This document shows, one piece after another, positions 1 through 10,138 of a stretch of 64,000 nt of DNA. Under the pieces are notes generated by a model. That model worked only from the letters and a program-made list of their open reading frames with translations, did not search any database and had not been told where the DNA came from. Origin of the DNA: Liopterus haemorrhoidalis (Eukaryota; Arthropoda; Insecta; Coleoptera; Dytiscidae); assembly GCA_963971575.1 (NCBI GenBank), contig OZ020611.1, positions 228,896,260 to 228,960,259 of the forward strand, given 5' to 3'. The number at the start of each line of letters is the position of its first letter. Positions within the stretch are counted from its first letter, which is position 1. Both the position numbers and the translations under genes were made by a program.

Positions 1-110
1 GGTGGACATCCATCGGTCAATTTAAAAATGTGAAAATCGGTAGGATCACAATACCTCCCTTATATGTTTGTATATGTATGTAGCGGTTGGTAAAAACTTA
101 ATCCATAAGT
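1..110. repeat. End of dispersed GACA-type repeat
   Basis: This stretch matches the end of a longer dispersed repeat seen at 35860-35945 and, inverted, at 23805-23890. The shared core reads as a gatcacaatacctccctta block followed by a ggtaaaaa block. Only the terminal part of the repeat is in the window here. It lies in the intron upstream of the first visible exon of the + strand zinc-finger gene. The rest of 111-936 shows no recognisable coding or structural feature. Confidence 0.6.
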
Positions 111-936
111 CTTAAGCGTAAGAAAAAACTATTGAAATACTATCTTTATAATATTTAAACACACTTGTCGTCTACTGGACGTTCTGAGACGGAGACTTTG
201 GCAGCTTTTTTTAATAACCCGTACAACCAGCCATTCATCGAAACATAATCGCAGCAAAAACAAATAAATAACACTGCACCACTATGACTTACTGACTTCC
301 TGTCTGAATTATAAGAGATATATATAAAGAATATAGGTAATTTATATTCCCATTGCATGAAACGTCACAACATCCATTATCTATTATTTGGCAAATTTTA
401 AGGAATTTGTACTGTATTATATGCCGCTCTTGTAATATATCAGCCCTGTAATAGTACAGTCTCTCAGCTGTCTATTTGTATTTCATAATGGTTAAAACTT
501 TTTCAATGACCAGTTGAACTATTGAGATTCGAGTGTCTTTATTAACATTTATTGGGGACAATAAAATATTATTGTACTGACTTTTGTTATAAAAGCGATA
601 TGCTTTGATGCGCGGATCCTGTCGATGCGGATGCGGATATAGAAAAACGTATCCACGCAGGTCTCTATAGTAATGTTTTCAGCCTTTTAGAAGTCAAATT
701 TCAAACGATTGTTGAGCTGGGAGTGATTGACCATCACAAATGATTGATAAGCAGGAGGATGAAAACAATATTTTTATAACTCTTTTATTAAGGAAATAAT
801 TGAGATGACCATAAGTGTTGCCTCACCTGTATAGAATGGGGGCAATATTTAAGAGGCACATTTTTGTATGACACAAATAAAGAGTAACAATATCTCAAGT
901 TTAACTTTTTCAACTAAACATATTTTTGTATTTCAG

Positions 937-3900
937 TTTTGTTTCAAATGGTCACCTGTCGGGTCATATGAAAACTCACATAGATGTCAAGCCATTTTCT
1001 TGTGAAGTGTGTGAGAAGAGTTTCACAACAATGAGAGATTTAACACTACACTCGATGCTTCATACTGGAGTTAAGTTGCACGTATGCCCTACTTGCGGTA
1101 AAGGATTCAATAGAAGTAATAATTACCATAAGCACATGAGGTTACATAGTGGAATTAAACCTTTTGTTTGTGAGGTAAGAATTCACTGATTTTCTTATGT
1201 AGAACAGTACTCTATCGGCCCAATTCTGTAATCAAGTTACTACAAAAAAGTTACAATAAAAGTTGCTAAATACAAGGTCAGTAACTTTTTTAGCAACTTT
1301 CACGAAATCCGTATTCTGTAAGAAAAAAGTTACTATGAAATTAGTAACTAGTTGCTAAAAAAGTTATTATGGATAACAACTAACAGAAAGCAGTTGCTAC
1401 ACTAATGCCCGATTGCTAATGTCAGAGTTAAATTTCCTTAACCTGAGTTATATTTAATCTAGATTATTGTTTAACTTGAGTTAAAATTTCATTGCGTTCC
1501 TAAAGGCATTTCACACAAGAAGTTAAGTTAACTCAGATTAGTGACAAAATTATGGTGAACGGACCTTAAATTGTTAGGTTATAAATATTTTGTGGTTATA
1601 AACATCATTTGACAGTTCGTCACAACCTGAAAAGTTACCAAATTACATAAGAAAAGATAGATAGATATAAAAGCACAGTATAAAAAAAAAACAGTAAGTA
1701 TATAATTATATGTAGGTATAACTACTAATAAAGTAAATTGTTTTATGTAATATGAATGTTGATTTCTTTTAGTTGAAAATGAATAATTTAAATGAAGATA
1801 TCACAAATGAGAAAAGATTTAGGTCGAAGAATTTTTCTGAGAGGGAGAAGGAAATATTGATAGATATTATAAAAAAATTTGCAAATGTAATAGAAAATAA
1901 AAATACAGATGCAGTAACGGTGAAAGAAAAAAATGAAGCGTGGGGAAAGATATCTGAAGAATTCGCTGGGTTAGTTGGAGAGAAGCGGACGCCACAGCAA
2001 CTGTCCAACTATTATAAAAATTTAAAGAAAAAACTGCGTCAGAATGTTAGTCGCAACCGCCTCGAACAATTTAAAACAGGAGGTGGGTCTGCGGTTGCGA
2101 CTAAAATTACTGACGCAGAAGGAAGGATGCTGGCTTTATTAAAGCCCCAACTTGAGCCACTTAAAAACCCTTTTGACAGCACTGCCATAATTTATGAAGG
2201 TATAGTAATAGTTGTACGTGTATAAGGTAAGATTTTAAATTAATTTACTGTTCATAGAATGCATGAACCCAGTAGAAATCCTGTGGAATCCTGAAGAAGC
2301 TCCTATCGACACCTTTCCATCTCCTTCTCCACCTAAGACCACGCAAGGTACTTGCGAAATAATAGAAATAGACGAAACAAATTTTGAAAATGTAACAGTT
2401 TCACCTTCAGTGACCCATAAATATAATAAAAAATGTCAGAAACTTAAAACTTTGAAAGCGAAGAAGAGTAAAATAGATGCAGAAAATATATCTTCAACAA
2501 TTAAAAAAATAAAGGAAAACAGAGAAGATTACGACAAAGAAATACTTAAAATGAAGAGAGAAAAGCATGAAATAAATATGAAGATTTTGGATTTAGAATT
2601 AAAATCCAAAGAAACTCTTTTTGAAATTGAAAAGGAAATAAAAAATACTGAATTAAGAGTATTAAAAAATAAAGAAACTTTATCTTTAATAGAAATTAAG
2701 ATTAAAAATAAAGAAATTTCGTAAATTTTTTGTATTTTTTTATGAAAAAAAATTATTTATTAAAATTTGTCTTCTAGTTACATTTGCATTATTGCGCATT
2801 GGAACATTATTTTCAATATTGTCTACATTAATATGAATTTCTTCTTCAAAATCATCTACATCTTTGAAATCTATTGCTAAATTATGCAGTACAGCTACTG
2901 CCACTATAATTATTGGTACATTCTCCAATTTATTTCTTATTCCCAGTGATAATACTGGAAAACGGCGTTTCCACACACCGAAGCACCTTTCCACAGCATT
3001 ACGGGTAGAAATATGAGCTTGATTATACCTATTAAAAATATATTGATGTAAATAGATCGATATTTATTATTTTTGTCATTCATTGTTATTATTAATTATC
3101 TAATTTCTGCTTCTATTCTAGGATTTAAAAGTGGCGTTAGTAAAAATTCTGTACAAGTGTACCCTCCATCACCTAACAAATAAAAATCTTGTCCAAAAGT
3201 TTTCATTTCCAGGTTAGCCTTCAGTGAACAACCATTAAAAATAGTTGTATCATGAGTAGAGCCTGGCCAACGTGCTACTATGTCACTAATCATTAGTCTA
3301 TGGTCACATACTACTTGGACGTTTAATGAGAAAAATCCTTTTCTGAATCTATACAGTTCTGCCAGATCACCTCCAGGGGATTGAATTTTTATGTGAGTGC
3401 AGTCGATTAATCCACAGACACCAGGAAATCCATGAGCATCGTAAAACTTAACTTTTATAGTGTTCAGTTGTTCCATACTTGGCATTTTAATAAAGTGAGG
3501 TGCTTGTGCTGCCAACACATAAGAAACTTTTCTTATAATACGACTTGCTGTAGAACAATGTATGTTAACGTTATCTCCTAACATTTTTTGAAACGTGCCA
3601 GTCGCATAAAAACGTAATGTTATCAAAAGTTGATTCATTGCGCTTATTGCAGTTTTGCGGTTTGTTATTGGTTCCAACTGACCATTAATTAATTCTAAAA
3701 TTTGAATTACGGATTCTTTTGTAAATCTAAATCTAGTTTTAAATTCTTCATCATTATATTTTTCAAAAGGATTTTCTCGATTTCGAAAATGTCTTGGTCT
3801 TGGGATACATTATTCTAATCGTTCTAATGCTTCAATAACTTCATCAAAAGAGGAGGATATGGAAGAGGACTGTGAGGAACTGCTCATGGTAAATATAGGA

Positions 3901-6900
3901 TCTAAGCATAAAATAAATATGTATAAATATTAAAAATAATATATAAATATTAAAAATAATTGTTTTATTTACATAACCCAACTTTATTACATATGTTAAA
4001 GTTCATGATACATGATAAAATATCATGTATTTATTGGTACAAACCTGTATTATATTTTATAATTAAAAAAAATATACTTTAATTAATAATAAGTAATAAT
4101 TTAACAAATTCAATTGTGTTGAATAGTTGTTTTTCAGAAACGTCACTGTCAAAACTAGAGTTAAAATCGAGGGTTAAATATTAATCCACCCATATTGGAG
4201 AGTTAAATATTTTGTTTATTTTAATCCGAGTTAGAACTAACTCGCACATTAGCAACGCATTTTTTGTCATTTTTACTCGGGTTAGTGATAATCTGAGTTT
4301 AAAACATTTAACTCTGACGTTAGCAATCGGGCATTAGTAACTTCAAAATAACTTGTTAAAATCGTGAAAAATCGCAATTTTTCTGTTTAATAATGAATTA
4401 TTTCAAGCATTTTACAATGAAGGGCACATAGAGACAATAATTATAGAAGGATTTTTATTTTATTTTCTGTATAGCACAAAATTCTTCGAGTTCTTTATTT
4501 CAATTTCTATTTTTTTTTGTTTATTTACATTTGTTTTATAGTAGTATAACAGTACAATATTTTTTAAATGTATTAACTACGACTGTCAATAGAAGCCGCG
4601 CACACAAGGGGGTGGTCGATGAGTTCAGACCCCCTCCCCCAAGGATTTGAAAAATCAAATCTTATTTAATAAAAACTAAGCGATTGCAAATAAGAATCAC
4701 CTTTTTTATTATTAAAAATTAAATTATAATCAAAATTAAATTAATATATAAACCCAGTCCTCTCCATAAAAACACAACAATACATTTGTATTATATTACA
4801 GATATTTTTTCGAAATGGACCCTTCCCAGATCAATGTTTTAAGTGCGCGCAGTTCAATGGCTATCCGAACTTCTTTAACTGTATTTCACGCAATTCATTT
4901 AAATTTGGACTATAACTTGCACCACCACATAGAAAACAGTAACCACATAGTACATCACCACAGCACCACCACTCGTTCCTGTCAATTATTTTTTAAACAC
5001 TCCTATCACCGAACATGACCGGGTTATTTGCCAGGAAATTCAACATAATTTCCATCTGTTTGCAATTCTTTTTCTGATTTTGTTTATAAAACATTTTTCG
5101 TTTAACCTCAGAAACTCACAACATAGCTGTCAAACTCAATTAAAAACGAATACCTCGCCTGCGCAGAACGTAATCTGCTTCTAGCTTCACGGTTCTTTGT
5201 AGCAACGTTACTAAATATAACTTGTTATAAGAACGTTGCTTGTGCTTATGCTTGGAGAATTCCAATTGTTTGGCGATTGATAAGAAAGTTACTATAAAAG
5301 TTATTTCGTAGCAACGTTACTCAGTAGCAACTAACCTAGTAACTTTTTACAGAATCGGGCCGTATATAATTCACAAAATTCTCTCCTCCTGTGGGGGCCC
5401 TTTTTTATTTCGTATTTATGGTCTTTACTACTAAGGCCATTAGCCAGGACAATACTCATTTTTCATGATGAAAATTCCATGCCTGAACAGGATTCGAACC
5501 CCAAACTTTAGCAACGTGTGTTACCACTACACTACGCCGGTCGGCAGAGGGCCGTTTTTAAATATGATTGAAAAATTACGGTTGGCTTATTGAAGTTTAA
5601 ATATTCATGGTAGTTGTTTTGAAAGGACTTCCACATAGTTTGTTTGTAAGACTCTCAAGCGGATCGAGCCTGGAAACTCCTAAATGTTCGCCACCTGGTT
5701 ATTATAGTTCTTTATGACTTAGGAGTAAGGGTGTTTTGAATTAAAATCTTCATTTTACTTAACCTATGTTTACTGGTAGTTATGAGTTAAATTTAAAGAT
5801 ACATGATTACACAAAACTTACAATTAATAGGGGAAACTTCTTAAGCGCTCTGACTTCTGGTAGCGATTTTCGGAATATACGAGAATGACATTGCTATGTG
5901 ACAATGTTTTGTTTTGTTCACTGAGGGTGCATTCGAGTTGTACAGAGTAGAGCGAGCGCTGAGCGAACAGTTGATGGTGACGTCATGAATAGAGCACTAA
6001 CGGAGCGAGCGTTCTTGTGACGTAATGTTTATAAAATCTAACCCTACAATTTTAGGTGGCGTTTTTACTGTCAGATTAGTTCACGTCAGTCATGAATCAA
6101 GATTATAAGCTGTTCACTTTTGTAAGAACACACTACAGTCTGTTCCAAACGGTTAAGCGGAACTAAATTTTGCAATCTAGTTACTTTCATCGTTTAAATC
6201 GTGCTTTTCGACCGTTTTGTTTAAGCTTTGTAAATCATACTTACAATACACATTTTTTGTTAAGGTTAATATCATTTTAAATTGTCATTTTCTTTATATT
6301 TTGATTTTTTGTGTCATTCTTAATACAAATTTCCCATTTATTAATTTTTTTGTCATTAAAATACATTAAAAAAATAATTTAATTTTGACATAGGTAATTC
6401 GTTTCCATGGTTTCATTGTTGTAATTTTAAATTTTGACATTGCAACGTGAAAAATGAAATAACCCAAGCAAGGTCCCTTGTCGTGACAACCTAAAAGAAC
6501 GAAATTCCCATTTAGTTCCGCCTAAGCGTTTGAAACAGACTGTAGATCTGGTTATTTTGGTTACTTTTATAGTGTGTTACTGACTTTAAATTTCAATTAA
6601 AAATATTCCTTACGCTGTAAAACCGACTTTAGGTTGATAAGGTTATGATCATTATAATCAAGATATCATTTTTCATTATGACATGTGTCAAATGGATCGA
6701 CATTTAAAAAAAGTGACATTTTTTAATACCAACATGACATACAGCTTCAAAGGTGCAAACTATTGAAAACCAAATTCATTCTTAGTTTGTTCTTACAAAA
6801 GTGAACCGGCTATATAAGCAGTTCACATTTGACATATGTCATAATGAAAAATGATATCTTAATTATAGTGATCATAACCTTATCAACCTAAAGTCGGTTT

Positions 6901-8532
6901 TACAGCGTGAGGAATATTTTTAATTGACATTTAAAGTCAGTAACACACCATAAAAGTAACCAAAATAATCAGATTTAGTGTGTTCTTACAAAAGTGAACC
7001 GCTTATATATATAATCTGTCTCAATTTGTAATACGAAACTAAATCTGGTTACTTTGGTGACTGTTGTGGTGTAAATAGACTTTTTTGAAACCATGTAAAC
7101 TTGTAAATCTGGCTTTCACATTTTTGGTGAAGTTTCATTATACTGAGGTTATATTCACTCAAAAACTACATGTCAGATACCAAATTGACATGTCAAATTT
7201 GTGATTGACATGTCTAATATTTTGAATTATATACAAATATTTATTTCATCTTATTTCGCTTATTCATAATTTCTGTTCTGGTTGTATAAAATATATTTCA
7301 AATACTTGTCAATTTGTGTTTTATACAATTTGTGTTAGTAAGTTGACATATAATTTAATGTCATAATTGGCATTGTCAAATATTTTGAAAGGTGTAACTT
7401 CAGAATTACCACCCTAAGATGATATTTTAAATATACAACATAAAAAATGAAGTTTCCCTGTTAGTTTCGTATTACAAAATGAGACAGATAATACCTCGGT
7501 TTTTCCTTGATTTTTTTTTTTTTTTCAATAATAAAGAAATAAAATTAATTAAAAATTAAATAATAATTCTCCTATTAATTGGGAAGAACCCTATTATTTT
7601 TTATGAAAATCCGAAACCGGAAACGGAAGTTATTAAACTAAAAAAATTTAAAAATTCATAACTAGTAAACCAAGCCTTGGACAAAAATTTGTATAGAACA
7701 TAATTTGATGTATTTTTGAAGATTTACCTAAAACTTTTTAATTTAAAAAAAAATTATTAAATTTTTTAAAAAATATATTTTTTTATGGGAGGGCAAGTCT
7801 AGCGGAGGTCTCTCTTCGCCACTGGTTTATATTAAAACAATGATATCAACTGAATAATTTCATTTTAAATAATAATGAAATTTTATTTATAAAATTATGT
7901 CTCCCCCACTCCGTTTAATTGTTCTAATTCATAATTTTTATTTTATTTATTTTCAGATATGTAAATATGCATTTGGTACAAAAACTCAACTAACAATCCA
8001 CATTCGAAGCCATACAGGAGAACGACCGTACTCTTGTAAAAACTGCAGTAAAAACTTTGCAAGTTCCAGCGGACTCGCAAGACACAAACGAAGAGCCCAC
8101 TGCGTTACCAAAGATTCTCAAACTATTGACACATTACAAAATAAACAAAATGAAACATTACAAATACCTCAAGTGCTTGAAAACCCAAACATGTGTTCCG
8201 AAAAAGAAAAAATGATACAGAATCAAGTTGAAATTTTAGCTCAAGAAATATTACCAAATCAAATTTGTGAAAAAGAAACTATTACATTACATATAAGTGA
8301 AAATGAACTTCAAGAAACGATAAGTATGGTGGAATCTTTCGATATTGTTAATAGTAAGATTGATAATGTGGATAAAATACATTATGAAATGTTACAAAAT
8401 GTACAAACGGATGTTAAAATTGATAATAATATGATTGGTGATACGCAGATTATGGGTATGCAGTCTATTGCTAATATGTTCATACCAATTAATAGGAATG
8501 TTGATGATATTTTTAAAAATAAGTATTCGTAA
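937..8532 (+). CDS. C2H2 zinc-finger protein, last two coding exons (5' end outside window)
   Basis: Two coding exons join in frame: 937-1174 and 7957-8532. The first follows a tttcag acceptor, enters in phase 2 and ends at a TGTGAG|GTAAGA donor. The second follows a ttttcag acceptor and begins with Ile-Cys, so the finger reads [16 protein letters not shown] across the junction. Visible fingers are the second half of one ([10 protein letters not shown]), three full ones ([30 protein letters not shown]) and a last one ([10 protein letters not shown]). After them comes a 130-residue tail rich in Asn, Gln, Glu and Ile with no known domain, ending at TAA 8530-8532. TGEKP-like linkers (THTGERPY) support sequence-specific DNA binding in the nucleus. 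The 6.8-kb intron is filled with transposons. The upstream exons, where a ZAD domain might lie, are not in the window. The function is inferred from the family only. Confidence 0.9.
1773..2724 (+). CDS. Harbinger Myb/SANT-like DNA-binding protein
   Basis: Exon 1 is 1773-2199 and exon 2 is 2258-2724, joined over a 58-bp GT-AG intron (donor GAAG|GTATAG, acceptor ttcatag). The join keeps the frame (Tyr-Glu-Glu-Cys-Met-Asn) and gives about 298 residues. Residues 15-100 form a Myb/SANT or MADF-like trihelix pattern ([16 protein letters not shown] ... [12 protein letters not shown] ... [15 protein letters not shown]). The C-terminal half is Lys/Glu-rich and predicted coiled coil. In Harbinger elements this second protein takes the transposase into the nucleus and to the element ends. 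The reading frame is open throughout, unlike the transposase partner. The product assignment rests on pattern and on its pairing with the HARBI1-like gene. Confidence 0.8.
2740..3887 (-). pseudogene. HARBI1-type transposase, inactivated
   Basis: The frame starts at ATG 3887-3885 and is interrupted by an in-frame TAA at 3810-3812 after 25 codons. It then runs to 3100, where an intron (3029-3099) is expected. The acceptor (ttaatag) is fine, but the donor position reads AG|AT instead of AG|GT. Exon 2 runs 3028-2740. The DDE core is visible: [15 protein letters not shown] (first D), [31 protein letters not shown] (second D) and [16 protein letters not shown] (E). The family cuts and pastes DNA with a DDE nuclease. 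The premature stop and the lost splice donor both argue that it is no longer functional. Without these two changes it would be about 360 residues, near the usual size. Confidence 0.85.
5410..5548 (-). mobile_element. tRNA-derived SINE
   Basis: On the - strand the sequence begins with a tRNA-like head (GGCGTAGTGTAGTGGTAACA) and a perfect B box GGTTCGAATCC about 35 bases on. A non-tRNA tail running towards 5410 follows. Similar but imperfect flanks (GGGCCCTTTTTTAT and GGGCCGTTTTTAAA) suggest a decayed target-site duplication. The head is not a functional tRNA: the acceptor stem does not close. It lies in the intron of the + strand zinc-finger gene. Confidence 0.6.
6104..7007. mobile_element. 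Foldback element (long inverted repeats)
   Basis: The outer ends TATAAGCTGTTCACTTTTG and its complement at 6990-7007 are inverted, and the similarity continues inward for over 150 bases (for example the GGTTGATAAGGTTATGATCA block at 6635 matches, inverted, the block near 6870). A third copy of the end motif (GTTCTTACAAAAGTGAACCG) sits near the centre at 6791-6811. No coding potential was seen. A separate TA-target MITE interrupts the left arm at 6136-6542. Confidence 0.7.
6136..6542. mobile_element. TA-target MITE (CAGTCTGTT family), copy 1
   Basis: Starts CAGTCTGTTCCAAACGGTTA, ends with the complement of CAGTCTGTTTCAAACGCTTA, and is flanked by TA on both sides (6134-6135, 6543-6544). It has no ORF. 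The same family recurs at 33503-33898 and, more diverged, at 50659-51058. A TA duplication and a CAGT start are typical of non-autonomous Tc1/mariner elements. Confidence 0.8.
7016..7487. mobile_element. MITE with CTGTCTCA ends
   Basis: The left end CTGTCTCAATTTGTAATACG and right end CGTATTACAAAATGAGACAG are inverted repeats. They are flanked by ATAAT on both sides (7011-7015, 7488-7492), a possible 5-bp target duplication, though the flank is AT-rich. No coding region was seen. It abuts the foldback element at 6104-7007. Confidence 0.65.
7555..7830 (+). repeat. Dispersed repeat (GGGAAGAACCCTATT family), copy 1
   Basis: Shares long blocks with 32025-32255 and 60715-60975: a GGGAAGAACCCTATT block, a CCGAAACCGGAAACG block, a CCAAGCCTTGGACAAAAATT block, and an end block GGGCAAGTCTAGCGGAGGT...CCACTGGTT. 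There is no ORF and no clear terminal repeats. Class unknown. Confidence 0.6.
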
Positions 8533-8643
8533 ATGTTTTGTACTGAATATTTTTTGTCATTAAAATATTTTAGAAAAATACAGTATGTAAGACTTATGAA
8601 TATCTAATTACCTTCTAAATGTTAATCTACAACGTGTTTAAAA

Positions 8644-8649
8644 AATAAA
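8644..8649 (+). promoter_or_regulatory. Polyadenylation signal AATAAA
   Basis: A canonical AATAAA lies 112 bases after the stop codon of the + strand zinc-finger gene, before any repeat begins. It is a plausible 3' end signal for that transcript. Confidence 0.55.
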
Positions 8650-8869
8650 TATAGAGAAATATAGGTAACCCCTTTTAAGATTACAGCGCCAAAGTGACAA
8701 AATTGAAACTAACCTAATTGAGAAGTGACATTACCTATAGGGATTTGCAGCTAAGCACCCTACCATCTGGTGAGCGTTTCATGAACATGTATGCGACAGA
8801 TAACATTTCGTTTTGTGTATTGGATTTGTATGAAGTTTGTTTTTAAAGTTTTATTATAATCATTGAAAA

Positions 8870-9099
8870 ATGTATAATACATATTGTTCTGTGCCTGTGT
8901 GCAATTCATTGAAAAGAAGAATCCCGGAAATATCGTTTTATTTGTTTACACCAATATGAGACACCGTACGGTTCTAAACAAAATTGTGAAAGCAAGAGGA
9001 TACGAATGTTTAGATAAACATTTTAAAAATTGGAAAAAAAAAGTGAGCCCTTATATGAAAGTTTGCTCATTACATTTTAATGATAGTGACTACAAATAA
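8870..9099 (+). pseudogene. THAP-domain fragment, frameshifted
   Basis: Frame 1 from ATG 8870 reads MYNTYCSVPVCNSLKRRI, giving the CxxxxC start of a THAP zinc module, and stops at TGA 8957-8959. A second overlapping frame continues with the conserved C-terminal half (NWKKKVSPYMKVCSLHFNDS), including the C-x2-HF of the C2CH site, and stops at 9097-9099. A single frameshift near 8930-8957 therefore splits one THAP domain. THAP domains bind DNA and occur in P-element transposases and in host genes. No downstream catalytic domain follows. Confidence 0.7.
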
Positions 9100-9144
9100 T
9101 ATTTTCAATTTTGTATTTATTATCGCATATCTTGAAAATTCCTG

Positions 9145-9336
9145 TTATTGTGTGTGGGTTTGATTATAATGCACAAGTCTGTATAAATCTTTATGAACTC
9201 TGTTTTTCTCAGTGACCCCACACAATATTATATGCCCAGCATTGTAGATTTCTACCCCTTCGTAAACAACACGGGAATTATTATTTAAACCCCCAATATA
9301 ATTAAAATAATCGACAATGGAAAACTGTTCCGCCAT
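9145..9336 (-). CDS. Unrecognised short ORF
   Basis: A 63-residue open frame starts at ATG 9336-9334 (MAEQFSIVDYFNYIGG) and contains YNAGHIILCG before a hydrophilic end. It lies opposite the THAP remnant inside the insert 8741-9596. The composition looks protein-like rather than random, and the motif slightly recalls N-terminal parts of SWIM-type proteins in insect repeats, but I cannot assign it. It may be one exon of a lost transposon gene. Confidence 0.3.
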   Translation of the reverse strand: MAEQFSIVDYFNYIGGLNNNSRVVYEGVEIYNAGHIILCGVTEKNRVHKDLYRLVHYNQTHTQ

Positions 9337-10138
9337 AACTTAAAACCAGATTACAAAATGTAGTATTTAAGATGTTTACAAGTATGTCACTTAAAAAAAA
9401 TGTCCTCACAGTACGTGTGTATACTTACTCGATTATAAAATTTTAAAACAAAATCAGAAAATCGCATACAATTATTTATTTTTTGTCGTGGTTTTTATAC
9501 ACTTTTCGCTATTATTTACTAGTAAATGTCAAGTGGTATCTGTTTAAGAATGGATTCAAAAATATCCGCGTGGCGCTAGGATCTTAAAATTTTTCCCCTA
9601 TAGAGGCGCTGTTTTCGCTTACAAAATGGCGATTGGAACATGATTTTTTGATATTTGCCATTTGATACACAAGAATTCACATTGCAGTTAATTTTCTGTT
9701 GCGATTTTAAAGACATTTTATTAGAGTTTTCTTCACTTTAACACATAGAAACAATGCAATTAAATGAGCCACTTCCAACAAAATCCTATTCCGTTAAGTT
9801 CCAAAATATTCCGCTAGGCGTCATTTCAGTTATTGTCAGTTTTTAATATATGTGTAAATGTTCACATTTAATTATTAGTTGTTAAAGGAAAAAATAAGAC
9901 ACAAAAATATAAATATATATGTACACATATTTTTAATAAAATTCTTTTAAAATACATTTTACATAGACGCAGATATATTCAAATATAAAATAACAACGAA
10001 AAAGGAATATCACTAATGTTACAATAGGCTTTAGAATAAAAATATCTCATGAATTGTTCCTGACCCTAACATTGATAAATATCGTATAATTCATTAAACC
10101 TAAAGTACGGATGTACAAAATCTCACTGATACATAATT

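Larger units (their letters stand above)
1403..4337. mobile_element. PIF/Harbinger transposon, nested, two genes
   Basis: Ends are near-perfect inverted repeats: TAATGCCCGATTGCTAATG at the left and its complement, one base different, at the right, followed inward by GTCAGAGTTAAA. Between them lie two convergent genes, a Myb/SANT-like protein on + (1773-2724) and a HARBI1-type transposase on - (2740-3887). This is the standard gene pair of PIF/Harbinger elements. The target duplication is unclear because the ends are extended by a palindromic TAA/TTA. The transposase carries two lesions, so this copy looks dead. It interrupts the element at 1216-5362 and lies inside a zinc-finger gene intron. 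Confidence 0.88.
1216..5362. mobile_element. TIR element with TAT target duplication, split by a Harbinger insertion
   Basis: The left end CGGCCCAATTCTGTAA and the right end TTACAGAATCGGGCCG are inverted repeats differing at one base. Both are flanked by TAT (1213-1215 and 5363-5365). The sub-terminal DNA on each side is packed with AGTTACTA / AGTTGCTA motifs in both orientations, as in many MITE-like elements. Taking out the Harbinger element at about 1403-4337 leaves roughly 1.2 kb. The 4338-5210 part has no convincing gene. A His-rich 67-codon ORF at 4815-5018 is probably chance. The superfamily is not settled; a 3-bp target duplication would fit PIF/Harbinger or a related group. Confidence 0.75.
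8741..9596. mobile_element. Unclassified 856-bp insert with a THAP gene remnant
   Basis: This DNA lies between two copies of CCTATAG within an otherwise continuous match to 44051-44318. It holds a broken THAP-domain frame on + (8870-9099) and a 63-codon ORF on - (9145-9336). The ends do not form an obvious inverted repeat. P-element-like transposons encode THAP proteins and make 8-bp duplications, which fits loosely, but no transposase core is visible. Confidence 0.45.
8717..9846. mobile_element. Short THAP-type element, copy 1, split by an insert
   Basis: The left end ATTGAGAAGTGACATTACC and the right end (GTTATTGTCAGTTTTTAAT) match the inverted ends of the copy at 44051-44318. The internal part 9597-9842 matches that copy almost base for base in reverse. 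The match is broken after CCTATAG at 8734-8740 and resumes at a second CCTATAG at 9597-9603. The 856 bases between look like a later insertion with a 7-8 bp target duplication. The element carries only the start of a THAP-like frame on the - strand. Confidence 0.6.

Noticed and set aside
1403..1405. TAA as a 3-bp target duplication of the inner Harbinger
   Set aside because: The right side reads TTA, not TAA, next to the element end, so a direct duplication could not be shown.
4815..5018. 67-codon His-rich ORF on +
   Set aside because: Low complexity, no homologous pattern, lies in the non-coding part of a MITE-like element; most likely chance.
5410..5548. Possible functional tRNA gene (perfect B box)
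   Set aside because: No closed acceptor stem or anticodon arm; SINE-like tail and flanks instead. The same applies to 30393-30639, 33265-33345 and 61578-61650.
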